A DNA stretch of 64,000 nt from Pseudomonas cichorii. Its GTDB lineage: Bacteria; Pseudomonadota; Gammaproteobacteria; Pseudomonadales; Pseudomonadaceae. The notes under the pieces were generated by a model, which was not told the origin of the DNA, did no database searches, and saw only the letters and a program-made list of their open reading frames with translations. The stretch lies in the NCBI RefSeq assembly GCF_018343775.1, contig NZ_CP074349.1:310001-374000 (forward strand), written 5' to 3'. Positions 33,701-42,086 of this stretch are shown here, one piece after another. Within the stretch, counting starts at the first letter, position 1. Every line of letters begins with the position of its first letter. The position numbers and the translations under genes are program-made.

Positions 33701-33833
33701 ACGCGAAGTGTTCTGGGGACCAATGGCCTACGCGATGATCGGCGGCATCATCATCGCCACCTTGCTGACCCTGTTGTTCCTGCCAGCCCTGTATGTGGCC
33801 TGGTACAAAATCAAGGAGCCAGAACCCACGTAG
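30786..33833 (+). CDS. triC: RND efflux pump TriC-like
   Basis: A 1015-residue inner-membrane RND transporter of normal length. It opens MKGSFNLSEWAIKHQSFVWY and has the usual 12 membrane segments with two large periplasmic loops. The proton-relay pair is seen in GLLVDDAMITVE, and the fourth-segment region carries SLGALIIALG. Compared with drug pumps of the MexB type it is shorter and closer to TriC. The operon contains no outer-membrane channel and no local regulator gene; the promoter is probably in 28433-28603. Confidence 0.85.
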   Translation: MKGSFNLSEWAIKHQSFVWYLMFVALLMGVFSYMKLGREEDPSFTIKTMVIQTRWPGATVDETLKQVTDRIEKKLEELDSLDYVKSYTRPGESTVFVYLRDTTSAKDIPQIWYQVRKKIDDIRGQFPQGLQGPAFNDEFGDVFGSIYAFTADGFSMRQLRDYVEKVRADIREVPGLGKVEMIGQQDEVIYLNFSTRKLAALGLDQRQVVQSLQSQNAVTPAGVIEAGPERISVRTSGQFASEKDLAAVNLRLNDRFYRLSDIAEITRGYTDPPKPLFRYNGKPAIGLSIAMQKGGNIQEFGKALHERMDISTAELPVGVGVHKVSDQAEVVDKAVGGFTSALFEAVIIVMVVSFVSLGVRAGLVVACSIPLVLAMVFVFMEYSGITMQRISLGALIIALGLLVDDAMITVEMMVTRLEMGETKEQAATYAYTSTAFPMLTGTLVTVAGFVPIGLNNSSAGEYTFTLFAVIAVAMLVSWIVAVLFAPVIGVHILSSNIKPKSEEPGRVGRAFNSSMLWAMRHRWLAIGMTLLLFAASLFSMQFVQNQFFPSSDRPEILVDLNLPQNASINETRQVVDRFEASLKDDPDIERWSTYIGQGAVRFYLPLDQQLENPFYAQLVIVSKGLEERGALTARLQKRLRDEYVGIGSYVQPLEMGPPVGRPLQYRVSGENIDKVRQHAIELATLLGKNSHVGEVIYDWNEPGKVLRIDINQDKARQLGLSSEDVAQLMNSVVSGSAVTQVRDDIYLINVVGRAEDAERGTPETLQNLQIVTPAGTSIPLLAFATVGYEQEQPLVWRRDRKPTITVKGAVRDEIQPTDLVNQLKPEIDKFASGLPVGYKVATGGTVEESSKAQGPIASVVPLMLFLMATFLMIQLHSVQKMFLVASVAPLGLIGVVLALIPTGTPLGFVAILGVLALIGIIIRNSVILVTQIHAYEQSGYSPWNAVVEATEHRRRPILLTAAAASLGMIPIAREVFWGPMAYAMIGGIIIATLLTLLFLPALYVAWYKIKEPEPT

Positions 33834-33866
33834 ATCATCAGCGCGTGAGAGGGGCCTTGTGCCGCG

Positions 33867-34334
33867 TCAGCCTATATCGCTTTCAACCAGGCTGAAGTCG
33901 CCAAAGCGCACAGGGCTCATGGCGAGGATGATGTCTGGAGAGCTTGCGGATACGGCGGGACGAGGAGTCGATACGTTCAGGAAGCAGGAGGTCAGATCAT
34001 CCTCGAAATACATGTTGACCGAGAAGCGTTGCCAGTCCGGTGTCGCCAGTCCGGTAACAGGCGAAACCATGATGACGCCGTCAGCCCTGAAGCCTCCGAC
34101 ACTGACAACAAATGTGGCTTCCTCCACGGCAGCATCTGCGCTGAGTGCATCGAATTCGATAAGCAGGGTCGTGCCCGGCAAGTCCGGCAGCGACTGACTG
34201 ATATTGGTCGCAACCGGTAACAGGATGCTTTGTCCGAGGCCATAGCGCTCAAGGCCGGGGTCAAAACCCACAGGCCCTTTCCAGTAGTTGAAATCGTCTT
34301 TGAAGTTGCCGTTCTGAATATATTGCGTTGCCAT
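33867..34334 (-). CDS. hypothetical protein, beta-rich, carbohydrate-binding-like
   Basis: A 155-residue protein with alternating hydrophobic residues suggesting a beta-sandwich (NGNFKDDFNYWKGP; TTLLIEFDALSA; WQRFSVNMYFEDDLTSCFLNVS). The opening N-G-F-D-W-like pattern resembles carbohydrate-binding modules of the CBM4/9 kind, but no firm family was recognised. There is no signal peptide. The second ATG (34334) has AAGGAG at a proper distance; the first (34340) does not. It is a lone gene converging on triC. Confidence 0.55.
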   Translation of the reverse strand: MATQYIQNGNFKDDFNYWKGPVGFDPGLERYGLGQSILLPVATNISQSLPDLPGTTLLIEFDALSADAAVEEATFVVSVGGFRADGVIMVSPVTGLATPDWQRFSVNMYFEDDLTSCFLNVSTPRPAVSASSPDIILAMSPVRFGDFSLVESDIG

Positions 34335-34500
34335 GATCATCTCCTTGATCGATTAACATTCGGGTCCGATTAACGGGGTGCGAACACCTTTTTATGGAGC
34401 CCATCCTAAGCGCCATGCTGCTGCGCTGATACTGACAAAAATGCCAGTCACGCAAGGCACGCAATAGGAGTTGAATGCTTTCGTCAAGTCGATGGCGTGC

Positions 34501-35127
34501 TCAATTTCTGCGCCAGACACTCGCCAGCCAGGGCTGCTGCTCCCTTGGCAAACCAGCCGGTCGATAGTAGTGCTCAAGCTCTGCAAAACCCGCTTCGTTC
34601 AGCAGTTCGCGCCATGATTCCAGGTCGTGATACGAGCCATAGCGTTCGCCTTTCCAGCCTTCCTGGTTCTGGCCTCTTGGATTGGAGCTGAACAGCACGC
34701 CGCCCGGCTTGAGCGTGGCGTGCAGTTGGCGCAGGACGTTGGGAAGTTCCTGCTTCGGGATGTGAAACAGCACTGCATTGGCAAATATGCCGTCGAAGCG
34801 AGCGGCGGGTAGGTCCAGTTCCAGAAAGTTCTGGTGCAGCACTTCACAGCCGCTGTCCTCGCGTGCCATTTGTGCGAAGCGTTCGCTGCCGTCCAGACCG
34901 ACGGCGATATGCCCCATGGCGCTGAAGGTTTTCAGGTCACGGCCCGGCCCGCAGCCAAAATCCAGAATCTGCCAGGGTGTGGGGCCCTGAATATGTCGCA
35001 AGAGCGCGGCAATGTTCTGGCTGACGTCGTGATCGCGGGTGCCTTCACGGAAGTCTTCGGCCACCTGGTTGTAATGGCCGACGGTAATGGCAGTGATATG
35101 GGCGAGGTCTTGGGCGTCGAGCTTCAT
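34501..35127 (-). CDS. class I SAM-dependent methyltransferase
   Basis: A 208-residue cytoplasmic methyltransferase. Motif I is ILDFGCGPGRDLKTF (about residues 54-68), followed by the acidic VGLDGSERF and the post-motif DGIFANAVLFHIP. The substrate is unknown; the size fits small-molecule methyltransferases of the methyltransf_25 type. It is separated from metI by about 65 bases, in the same direction, so it might be cotranscribed with metNIQ, but no functional link is visible. Confidence 0.8.
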   Translation of the reverse strand: MKLDAQDLAHITAITVGHYNQVAEDFREGTRDHDVSQNIAALLRHIQGPTPWQILDFGCGPGRDLKTFSAMGHIAVGLDGSERFAQMAREDSGCEVLHQNFLELDLPAARFDGIFANAVLFHIPKQELPNVLRQLHATLKPGGVLFSSNPRGQNQEGWKGERYGSYHDLESWRELLNEAGFAELEHYYRPAGLPREQQPWLASVWRRN

Positions 35128-35191
35128 GGCGAGCGGTTGTCCGGGCAGTGGAGGTCGTCAATATACCTCCAGCCCGGACTGAAGCAATGAC

Positions 35192-35836
35192 TCAGCGCTT
35201 GTTCAGAACCCGCGCAAGTCGGTCGCCACCCAGTTGAATGGCGGCCACCAGCACCACCAGCAATACGATCACGGTGAGCATGATCTGTGTGTCGAAGCGT
35301 TGATAACCGTAGCGGTAGGCGATATCCCCTAGCCCGCCGGCACCGATGGCTCCGGCCATGGCCGACGAGTTGATCATCGTGACGAGGGTGATGGTGAAAC
35401 CACCGACGATGCCCGGCAAGGCTTCTGGCAGCAGCACATGCCAGACGATATGCCAGCGACGGCAGCCCATGGCTTGTGCGGCCTCGATCAAGCCATGATC
35501 GACCTCGCGCAGGCTGACTTCGGCAATGCGGGCGAAGAAGGGCGTTGCCGCAATGGTCAATGGCACCACGGCCGCCCATACACCGTAGCTGGTGCCCACG
35601 ATCAGCCGCGTGAACGGAATCAGCGCGACCATCAGGATCAGGAACGGAATCGAGCGAAACAGGTTAACGAAAGCGCCGAGCACCTGATTCAGTACCGGTG
35701 CTTCGTAGATGCCGCCCCTGGAGCTGGTCACCAGAATCACCGCCATCGGAATGCCCAGCAGCAAGGCCACGAATGAGGACACGCCGACCATCAGAAAGGT
35801 ATCGAGCACGCCTTGCAGTAAACGATCAACCCACAT
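35192..35836 (-). CDS. metI: methionine ABC transporter permease MetI
   Basis: A 214-residue inner-membrane permease with five hydrophobic segments and the MetI-type docking loop [33 protein letters not shown]. The frame opens earlier at 35863, but the ATG at 35836 has GGAGG 9 bases before it and overlaps the metN end by 11 bases, as usual in this operon. It works with MetN and MetQ to import D- and L-methionine. Confidence 0.92.
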   Translation of the reverse strand: MWVDRLLQGVLDTFLMVGVSSFVALLLGIPMAVILVTSSRGGIYEAPVLNQVLGAFVNLFRSIPFLILMVALIPFTRLIVGTSYGVWAAVVPLTIAATPFFARIAEVSLREVDHGLIEAAQAMGCRRWHIVWHVLLPEALPGIVGGFTITLVTMINSSAMAGAIGAGGLGDIAYRYGYQRFDTQIMLTVIVLLVVLVAAIQLGGDRLARVLNKR

Positions 35837-36947
35837 AACCCAATACCTCCGCGTGTGGCGCATGCTGGCGTGCGCGGGCCAGCAATTCGTCTCGACTGTG
35901 GGGTGAGCGGTTGATCGACAGGATCAGATGCCCGACGGCACGCTCCTGAATACGCTCCACGCCACCTTGCAATAACTTCACCTGGCCACCGAGGGCTGCG
36001 AACAATGCAGCCAGGTCCGGCTCTTCGGCACTGACACCGGTAAAGCTCAGGTCCAGCAGCAACGCGGCGTCCGGGTGAGTCGGTTGCGGTGCCAGGCGCT
36101 CCAGCAAGGCTTTCGGCAAGCCGAGTTGCAGCGGCGCGAGCAAGGTCTTGCTCACCTCATGCTGCGGGTTGCCAAACACTTGCCACACCGGGCCTTGCTC
36201 GACCACCTGGCCTCTTTCAAGCACCACTACACGGTTGCAGATATCACGGATCACCGACATCTCGTGAGTGATCAGCACGATGGTCAGGCCCAGGCGCTGG
36301 TTGATCTCGCGCAGCAGGCCCAGGATCGATTGAGTGGTTTCCGGGTCCAACGCCGAGGTCGCTTCGTCGCACAGCAGGATGGCCGGGTCATGCACCAGCG
36401 CACGGGCAATGCCCACGCGTTGTTTCTGCCCGCCGGAAAGCTGCGCCGGGTAGGACGTGTGCTTGTCCTGCAGGCCGACCAGCTCCAGCAGTTCAGTGAC
36501 CTTGCGCTGGCGCTGCTCCTTGGGCACGCCCGCGACCTTGAGTGGCAGCTCAACGTTCTGCCACACGGTTTTGGCCGACATCAGGTTGAAGTGCTGGAAG
36601 ATCATGCCGATGCGTCGGCGCAGTTCTACCAGCTTGTCTTCGTTGAATTCGCCAATGTCCACCTGATCGATCAACACCCTGCCGCTGCTGGGTTGTTCCA
36701 GACGGTTGATGGTGCGGATCAGCGATGACTTGCCCGCACCGCTGCGCCCGATGATGCCGAAGATCTCACCTTTCTGGATGGCCAGTTCGATGTTGCTCAG
36801 GGCTTGCACGGGACCTTGCTGGCCGTGGTAGGTCTTGCCCAGGTTGATGAAACGAATATGGGCGTGATTCAAGTCCGGGTGCAATTCGGCCTGGCTGGCC
36901 GAATGTCCGGGAGCGGTCGGCTGTTGCCGTTGCGCAAGTGCGTTCAT
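35826..36947 (-). CDS. metN: methionine ABC transporter ATPase MetN
   Basis: A 373-residue ATPase. After 30 variable residues come Walker [11 protein letters not shown]-loop MIFQHFNLM, signature LSGGQKQR, Walker [13 protein letters not shown] and switch histidine VLITHEMS. The C-terminal 100 or so residues form the NIL domain, which in MetN binds methionine and inhibits transport when the pool is full. AAGGA precedes the ATG, which overlaps the metQ end. Confidence 0.93.
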   Translation of the reverse strand: MNALAQRQQPTAPGHSASQAELHPDLNHAHIRFINLGKTYHGQQGPVQALSNIELAIQKGEIFGIIGRSGAGKSSLIRTINRLEQPSSGRVLIDQVDIGEFNEDKLVELRRRIGMIFQHFNLMSAKTVWQNVELPLKVAGVPKEQRQRKVTELLELVGLQDKHTSYPAQLSGGQKQRVGIARALVHDPAILLCDEATSALDPETTQSILGLLREINQRLGLTIVLITHEMSVIRDICNRVVVLERGQVVEQGPVWQVFGNPQHEVSKTLLAPLQLGLPKALLERLAPQPTHPDAALLLDLSFTGVSAEEPDLAALFAALGGQVKLLQGGVERIQERAVGHLILSINRSPHSRDELLARARQHAPHAEVLGYVG

Positions 36948-36948
36948 G

Positions 36949-37737
36949 TCATTCCTTCCAGCCCGGCTGGTAGAGCTTGCCGTTGACCTTGTCCAGAGAG
37001 GCGCGCACCACCGGGGAGTGCTGATAGATATCGACGAACTTTGCCAGGCGCGGATCGTCCTTGCGTTCAGGCTTGATCACGAACTGAATCACGTATTCCG
37101 GGTGGTCCAGGCCGTCGAACAGAATGGCCGAGTCAGCCGGGAAGGTCTTGGCCAGGCGGATATAGGCCGGATAGCCCTGAACCAGATCGGCATCATCGTA
37201 GGCGCGCACCAGTTGCACGGCTTCGACCTGAATGATCTTGATCTTCTTCGGGTTGGCGGTGATGTCTTCTTCGGTGGCTTTGTAGCCCACGCCTTGCTTG
37301 AGCGTGATCAGGCCAGCCTTGGCCAGCAGTTGCAGGCCGCGACCGCTGTTGATCGGGTCGTTGGCGATGGCCACGGTGGTGCCAGTAGGCAGCTCATCGA
37401 AGCTTTTGTATTTCTTCGAGTACAGCCCGACGTTATTGATGATGCCCGGCGCATAGGACACCAGATTGTAACCGGCGGCCTCGTTGGCGTTGGTCAGGAA
37501 CGGGATGTGCTGGAAGTAGTTCACATCGATATCACCCGCCGCGAGGGTGACGTTGGGGGCGATCCAGTCGGTGAACTCCACCAGTTCGACCTTCAGGCCT
37601 TGCTTGGCGGCTTCTTCTACAGCAGCTTCCAGCGGGATGGCAAAGGCGGCGGTGGTGCCGACTTTCAAGGGCGCATCGGCGGCGTGAGCGGTGAGGGTCA
37701 ACAGGCTGAGGGCCAGGGCGATAAAGGGTTTTTTCAT
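36949..37737 (-). CDS. metQ: methionine-binding protein MetQ
   Basis: A 262-residue periplasmic protein with a signal peptide (cleavage after AHA, about residue 19), then the MetQ pattern [36 protein letters not shown] and the late [13 protein letters not shown]. Like the MetQ-like protein at 7366 it lacks a lipobox cysteine. It is first in the metQNI operon. A REP hairpin at 37760-37804 separates it from the monooxygenase gene upstream. Confidence 0.92.
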   Translation of the reverse strand: MKKPFIALALSLLTLTAHAADAPLKVGTTAAFAIPLEAAVEEAAKQGLKVELVEFTDWIAPNVTLAAGDIDVNYFQHIPFLTNANEAAGYNLVSYAPGIINNVGLYSKKYKSFDELPTGTTVAIANDPINSGRGLQLLAKAGLITLKQGVGYKATEEDITANPKKIKIIQVEAVQLVRAYDDADLVQGYPAYIRLAKTFPADSAILFDGLDHPEYVIQFVIKPERKDDPRLAKFVDIYQHSPVVRASLDKVNGKLYQPGWKE

Positions 37738-37759
37738 GATGCTGTCCGTTGTTTTGAAA

Positions 37760-37839
37760 TGTAGGAGCGCGAGACGCTTTTTCGCGAATGAATTCGTTCC
37801 TACGGGGAGTGTGTAAGAGCGACTTCAGTCGCGAAGCCG
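37760..37839. repeat. two REP elements upstream of metQ
   Basis: An imperfect palindrome starting TGTAGGAGCGC and ending GTTCCTACG (37760-37804), followed by a single arm starting GTAAGAGCGACTTC (37812-37839). The second lies inside the last codons of the monooxygenase gene; its C-terminal residues (HRHHGFATEVALTHSP) are encoded by REP DNA. Confidence 0.75.
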
Positions 37840-39194
37840 TGATGTCGATGTCTTGATCCTGCATGGTTGTCGGGCAGGTGCGCGTTGCCTTCGGGAAACA
37901 GCTTCTTGCGCAGGCTGCCGTCTTCATAAGCGGTCTTGTACGAGCCACGGCGTTGCAGTTCTGGGATCACCAGGTCGATGAAGTCCACATAGCTTTCCGG
38001 GGTGACGATGCGGGTCAGGTTGAAGCCGTCCAGACCGGTTTCCTCGATCCAGGATTCCAGCTCGTCCGCGACTTGCTCGGGCGAGCCCACCAGCGTGATA
38101 TAGCGGCCGCCCAGCGCGTGTTGGTCGAGCAGGCGCTGGCGGGTCCAGTCGTTGTTCTTGAGGTTTTTCGTCGCGGACTGGATGGCGTTGCTTTTAACGT
38201 ACTGGATAGGCTCGTCCAGCTCGTATTCGGCGAAGTCGATACCGGTGGAGGCCGCGAAATGCGCCACGCCGGCTTCGGCACTGGCGTAGCTGCGGTATTC
38301 GGCGTATTTCTCACGGGCAATGGCTTCGGTGGCACCGACAATCACGTTCAGGCCCATGAACACCTTGATGCCGTCGGGGTTGCGCCCGGCGGCTACGGCG
38401 CTGGCGCGGACCTTGTCCACTTGCTCACGGGTCGCGGCCTTGTTCTGGCCGCTGATGAATACGCACTCGGCATTCTGCCCGGCGAACTGCAAGCCTCGTT
38501 CCGAGCTGCCAGCCTGAAACAGTACCGGCGTTCGTTGCGGTGACGGTTCGCACAGGTGATAACCCTCGACCTGATAGAACTCGCCCTTGTGCCGGACCTT
38601 GTGGACTTTGTCCGGTCTGGCGTAGACGCGCTGTTCACGATCATTGATGACCGCGCCATCTTCCCAACTGCCTTCCCAGAGTTTGTACAGCACTTCCAGA
38701 TATTCGTCGGCCTGATCGTAGCGGCGGTCATGTTCGACCTGCTCGGTCAGGCCCATGGCCCTGGCCGCGCTGTCGAGATAGCCAGTGACGATATTCCAGC
38801 CCACCCGGCCACGGCTCAGGTGATCCAGCGTCGACATGCGCCGGGCGAACAGATAGGGCGTTTCATAGGTCAGGTTGGCGGTCAGGCCGAAGCCGAGGTT
38901 GCGGGTGACCGCCGCCATGGCCGACACCAGCAGCAACGGGTCGTTGACCGGTAACTGGATCGACTCCTTGAGCGTGACGTCCACCGAGTTCTGATACACG
39001 TCGTACACGCCGACGATATCGGCGATGAACAGCCCGTCGAACAGGCCGCGCTCCAGCAGTTGTGCCAGCTCGGTCCAGTATTCCAGGGTCTTGTACTGGG
39101 TGGAGTTGTCCCGTGGATGTGTCCACAGACCATGGTTGATATGGCCGATGCAGTTCATGTTGAACGCATTGAGCAGGATTTTCTTCTTGGCCAT
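37800..39194 (-). CDS. LLM-class flavin-dependent monooxygenase (NtaA/SnaA/DszA family)
   Basis: A 464-residue FMNH2-dependent monooxygenase of the luciferase-like class: opening FNMNCIGHINHGLW, the RMSTLDHLSRGRVGWNIVTGYLDSAA core, and FQAGSSERGLQFA. Members cleave C-S or C-N bonds (DszA, NtaA, DmoA). Its ATG overlaps the stop of the SfnB gene by one base (TGATG). With two SfnB paralogues and metNIQ around it, a role in freeing sulfur from an organosulfur compound is likely, but the substrate is unknown. The final 15 or so residues come from a REP element. Confidence 0.85.
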   Translation of the reverse strand: MAKKKILLNAFNMNCIGHINHGLWTHPRDNSTQYKTLEYWTELAQLLERGLFDGLFIADIVGVYDVYQNSVDVTLKESIQLPVNDPLLLVSAMAAVTRNLGFGLTANLTYETPYLFARRMSTLDHLSRGRVGWNIVTGYLDSAARAMGLTEQVEHDRRYDQADEYLEVLYKLWEGSWEDGAVINDREQRVYARPDKVHKVRHKGEFYQVEGYHLCEPSPQRTPVLFQAGSSERGLQFAGQNAECVFISGQNKAATREQVDKVRASAVAAGRNPDGIKVFMGLNVIVGATEAIAREKYAEYRSYASAEAGVAHFAASTGIDFAEYELDEPIQYVKSNAIQSATKNLKNNDWTRQRLLDQHALGGRYITLVGSPEQVADELESWIEETGLDGFNLTRIVTPESYVDFIDLVIPELQRRGSYKTAYEDGSLRKKLFPEGNAHLPDNHAGSRHRHHGFATEVALTHSP

Positions 39195-40387
39195 CAGAGG
39201 GTCCCCCGGCGTGGAGGATTGGTGTCGTTGAGGTAGTAATTGCCGATGGCGTGATACTTCCAGCGCACCGGGTCATGCAGCGTATGCACGCGGGCATTGC
39301 GCCAGTGACGGTCCAGCCCGTGTTCGGCCAGCGTCGACTGGCTGCCGGCCAGTTCAAACAGTCTGCTTCCTGCTTCCAGCGAAATTTCCGTGCTGATGGC
39401 GCGGGCCTCTGCCACGGCGATGGACGCAGCGGCCAGGGTCTGGTCGTTGCTGTCGGCCTGGGCGATGTCGAGATATTCGCCAGCCCGTTCGAGCAAGGCT
39501 TCGGCTGCATGCAGGCGGATACCCAGCTTGCCGAAGCTGTGCAGGGTCAGCGGGTCGTCCACGGCTTTTTCTATACCTGAATCGATCCATGGCCGCGTGC
39601 GGGTGCGCACGAATACCAAGGCGTCTTCAAAGGCTGCACGGGCAATGCCGGTGTCGATGGCCGCATGGAGAATCTGCGCCAGCGGGCCGACCGTGGTCGG
39701 GCGCTCGAAAGCGCTCTGGAACGGGATGACATCCTCGGCGCTGACATACACATGCTCGAACACCACCGAGCCGCTGCCGGTGGTGCGCTGGCCGAAGCCG
39801 CTCCAGTCATCGATAACGCTCAGGCCCGTGCTGTCGTGGGGTACGAAAGCCAGTTGCTGAATGCCTTGGTCGTCAATGACCGAGGTCGGAATCCGCTGGG
39901 CGTACAGCGCGCCAGTGGCGTAGAACTTGCGGCCGTTGATGCGATAACCGTCGCCATCACGCTCCAGACGTGTGGTGCGTTCGCTGGCGGTTTTGGTGCC
40001 CAGCTCTGCGAGGGCATTGCCGAAGCGTTTCCCGGCCAGCACTTCGGCATACAGGCGTGCCTGTTGCTGTTCGCTGCCATTCACGCGCAGCACTTCAAGG
40101 GCGTAGAAATGGTTCTGCGGGATCTGCCCCAGCGAGCCGTCAGCCTGGGCGATTATCTGTACGACCTTGGCCAGGGTGACAGTGGACACGCCCGCGCCAC
40201 CGAAGGCTTTGGGCACACTGATGCCCCACAGGCCGGACTGGCTGAACAGGTCGAGTTCGGGGGTCGGCAGACGGCGTTCGCGGTCACGCAGGGCGCTGTC
40301 GGTGGTGAATGTCTGCGCCAGTTCGCTGGCCACTTGCAGGGCCTGCGCGTCACTGGTGATCACGACAGGGGGTGGAGTGAAGCTCAT
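39194..40387 (-). CDS. SfnB-family sulfur acquisition oxidoreductase (paralogue 1)
   Basis: A 397-residue acyl-CoA-dehydrogenase-fold flavoprotein of the SfnB/DszC class, with typical LWGISVPKAFGGAGVS, DGSLGQIPQNHF, INGRKFYATGALYA and the C-terminal DRHWRNARVHTLHDPVRWKYHAIG. These enzymes act as reduced-flavin monooxygenases on sulfur compounds such as sulfones. GGAGA precedes the ATG. It lies between a second SfnB gene (25 bases upstream) and the monooxygenase gene (overlapping), suggesting one operon. Confidence 0.88.
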   Translation of the reverse strand: MSFTPPPVVITSDAQALQVASELAQTFTTDSALRDRERRLPTPELDLFSQSGLWGISVPKAFGGAGVSTVTLAKVVQIIAQADGSLGQIPQNHFYALEVLRVNGSEQQQARLYAEVLAGKRFGNALAELGTKTASERTTRLERDGDGYRINGRKFYATGALYAQRIPTSVIDDQGIQQLAFVPHDSTGLSVIDDWSGFGQRTTGSGSVVFEHVYVSAEDVIPFQSAFERPTTVGPLAQILHAAIDTGIARAAFEDALVFVRTRTRPWIDSGIEKAVDDPLTLHSFGKLGIRLHAAEALLERAGEYLDIAQADSNDQTLAAASIAVAEARAISTEISLEAGSRLFELAGSQSTLAEHGLDRHWRNARVHTLHDPVRWKYHAIGNYYLNDTNPPRRGTL

Positions 40388-40411
40388 AACGATGTTCTCC
40401 AGTTGTCTGGT

Positions 40412-41701
40412 TCAAATCCAGGAGTGGCGTGCGGGCAGGGTGCCGTTCAGATGCCAGGCGCCGACGGCGTAGTATTTCCAGCGCACCGGGTCATGGAGGG
40501 TGTGGACGCGGGCATTGCGCCAGTGACGGTCGAGATTGAACTGCGCCAGGGTGGCGCGGCTGCCGGCCAGCTCGAACAGCTTTTCACTGGCGAGCAACGA
40601 GATTTCCGTGGTCAGTACCTTAGCGCGGGCCACTGCAATGGAGGCGCGGGCTGCGGAGTCCTCGTCGATTGGCGCAGCATTCACTTCGTCGAGGGTCTGG
40701 GCGGCCTTGCGCAAGAGGGCTTCGGCGGCATGCAGGTCGAGTTTCAGCTTGCCGATATCAGCGATGACATAAGGGTCGTCACTGGCTCGCTCGACGTTGG
40801 CATCGACCCATGGACGAGCACGCTCGCGTACAAAGGTGATGGCCTCGTCGATGGCCTCGCGAGCGATACCTGCATCAATGGCGGCTTGAATCAGTTGTGA
40901 GACAGCGCCCTGAATATTTGGAGTCAGCGCCAGGCGCCAGTTGTCGACCACGTGCTCGGCTTCCACCGGTACGTTATTGAGCAATACCGTGCCACTGGCC
41001 GTAGTGCGCTGGCCGAAGCCTGACCAGTCATCGACGATGCTCAGGCCCGGCGCGCCGCGTTTCACGAAGGCCATGACCTGCCGACCTTCGTCATCCAGGG
41101 CCTTGACCGCGACCCAATGGGCGAACAAGGCGCCGGTGGAATAGAACTTCTGGCCGTTGATGACAAAGCGGTCGCCGTCGGCGGTGATACGGGCCTTGAG
41201 TTCCAGCGTGTTTTTCGTACCTCGCTCGGGCCCGGCATTGCCGATGCGCCAGCCATCGAGGACGCTTTGAAACAGGGACTTCTTTTGCTGTTCGTTGGCA
41301 CCGTCCTGCAGCAGATGAAGGATGCCGAACTGGTTCTGCGGAATCTGCCCGAGTGCAGGGTCAGCGGCCGAGATGATCCGGAATACTTCGGCAATGGTCA
41401 CGAAGGAAACCTGCGGGCCACCATAAGCCTTGGGAACGGAAATGCTGCCCAGCCCGTTACGGGTGAACTGCTCGATTTCCGGCCAGGGCAGCCTGCGTTC
41501 CTGATCCCTTCTGGCTGCATTCAGGCGTGCGATGCCTGCCAGCTCATGGGCGGCAGCAATGGCCTGGGCGTCGTTGTGCAACACCCTGGCCGGGAGTAAC
41601 AAGGGCGCAACATCCGGCTCTTGTGAAGTCGAGATGTGCTGGGCAGTGTTTTTAGGCAATGCCCTGGTGTTATCCACGGGGGTAATTGTGAAAGAGACCA
41701 T
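40412..41701 (-). CDS. SfnB-family sulfur acquisition oxidoreductase (paralogue 2)
   Basis: A 429-residue paralogue of the next gene, with an extra 30-residue N-terminus and the same hallmarks (LGSISVPKAYGGPQVS; DPALGQIPQNQF; INGQKFYSTGALFAHW; DRHWRNARVHTLHDPVRWKYYAVG). The two proteins share sequence over their whole length and probably arose by tandem duplication. GAGG precedes the ATG. About 110 bases upstream is a GGAATAAG element (41814-41821; CTTATTCC on the coding strand), also found before other sulfur genes here. Confidence 0.88.
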   Translation of the reverse strand: MVSFTITPVDNTRALPKNTAQHISTSQEPDVAPLLLPARVLHNDAQAIAAAHELAGIARLNAARRDQERRLPWPEIEQFTRNGLGSISVPKAYGGPQVSFVTIAEVFRIISAADPALGQIPQNQFGILHLLQDGANEQQKKSLFQSVLDGWRIGNAGPERGTKNTLELKARITADGDRFVINGQKFYSTGALFAHWVAVKALDDEGRQVMAFVKRGAPGLSIVDDWSGFGQRTTASGTVLLNNVPVEAEHVVDNWRLALTPNIQGAVSQLIQAAIDAGIAREAIDEAITFVRERARPWVDANVERASDDPYVIADIGKLKLDLHAAEALLRKAAQTLDEVNAAPIDEDSAARASIAVARAKVLTTEISLLASEKLFELAGSRATLAQFNLDRHWRNARVHTLHDPVRWKYYAVGAWHLNGTLPARHSWI

Positions 41702-41813
41702 CGGAACCTCATAGCGGGTGCCGCCCGTGGGGGCAGCAAGAGAACATCGCGAAGTCCGGTGGTCCGGTTCATATACCCTAATCTTGTATCAATTATTTTA
41801 AAACGTGAATTTT

Positions 41814-41821
41814 GGAATAAG
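41814..41821 (-). promoter_or_regulatory. CTTATTCC element upstream of sfnB operon
   Basis: Reads CTTATTCC on the coding strand. The same 8-mer occurs before the hydrolase gene (5463-5470) and, reversed, before the MetQ-like gene (7255-7262). A regulator such as CysB is possible; this is inference. Confidence 0.35.
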
Positions 41822-42011
41822 CATAGATGGCAAATGCTGGCTACCCGGTGGGTCCTTGACGGGAGGCCCTGGCAGCCAGGTAAGGTGGCCTTTTGCTTGA
41901 TGTTAGTTGTATGTGCGCTGAGGGTTTTATGGCAGTTATATGGATGTAATCTTGTTAATTACTGAGTGAGCCCTCATGAGGTTTGTCGGGGTTTTTATAA
42001 ATGATGATGTG

Positions 42012-42062
42012 AAAAACGCCAGCGGTTCATGAGCGCAAAACATACTCATGCAAGGCTGGCGT
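42012..42062 (-). terminator. terminator of the 42087 gene
   Basis: Two nested stems, ACGCCAGC/GCTGGCGT (42016-42023 and 42055-42062) and CATGAG/CTCATG (42028-42033 and 42045-42050), followed on the minus strand by TTTTT. It lies 25 bases beyond the stop at 42087. Confidence 0.75.
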
Positions 42063-42086
42063 ATAGGCGATGAGGGTTATTAAGGC

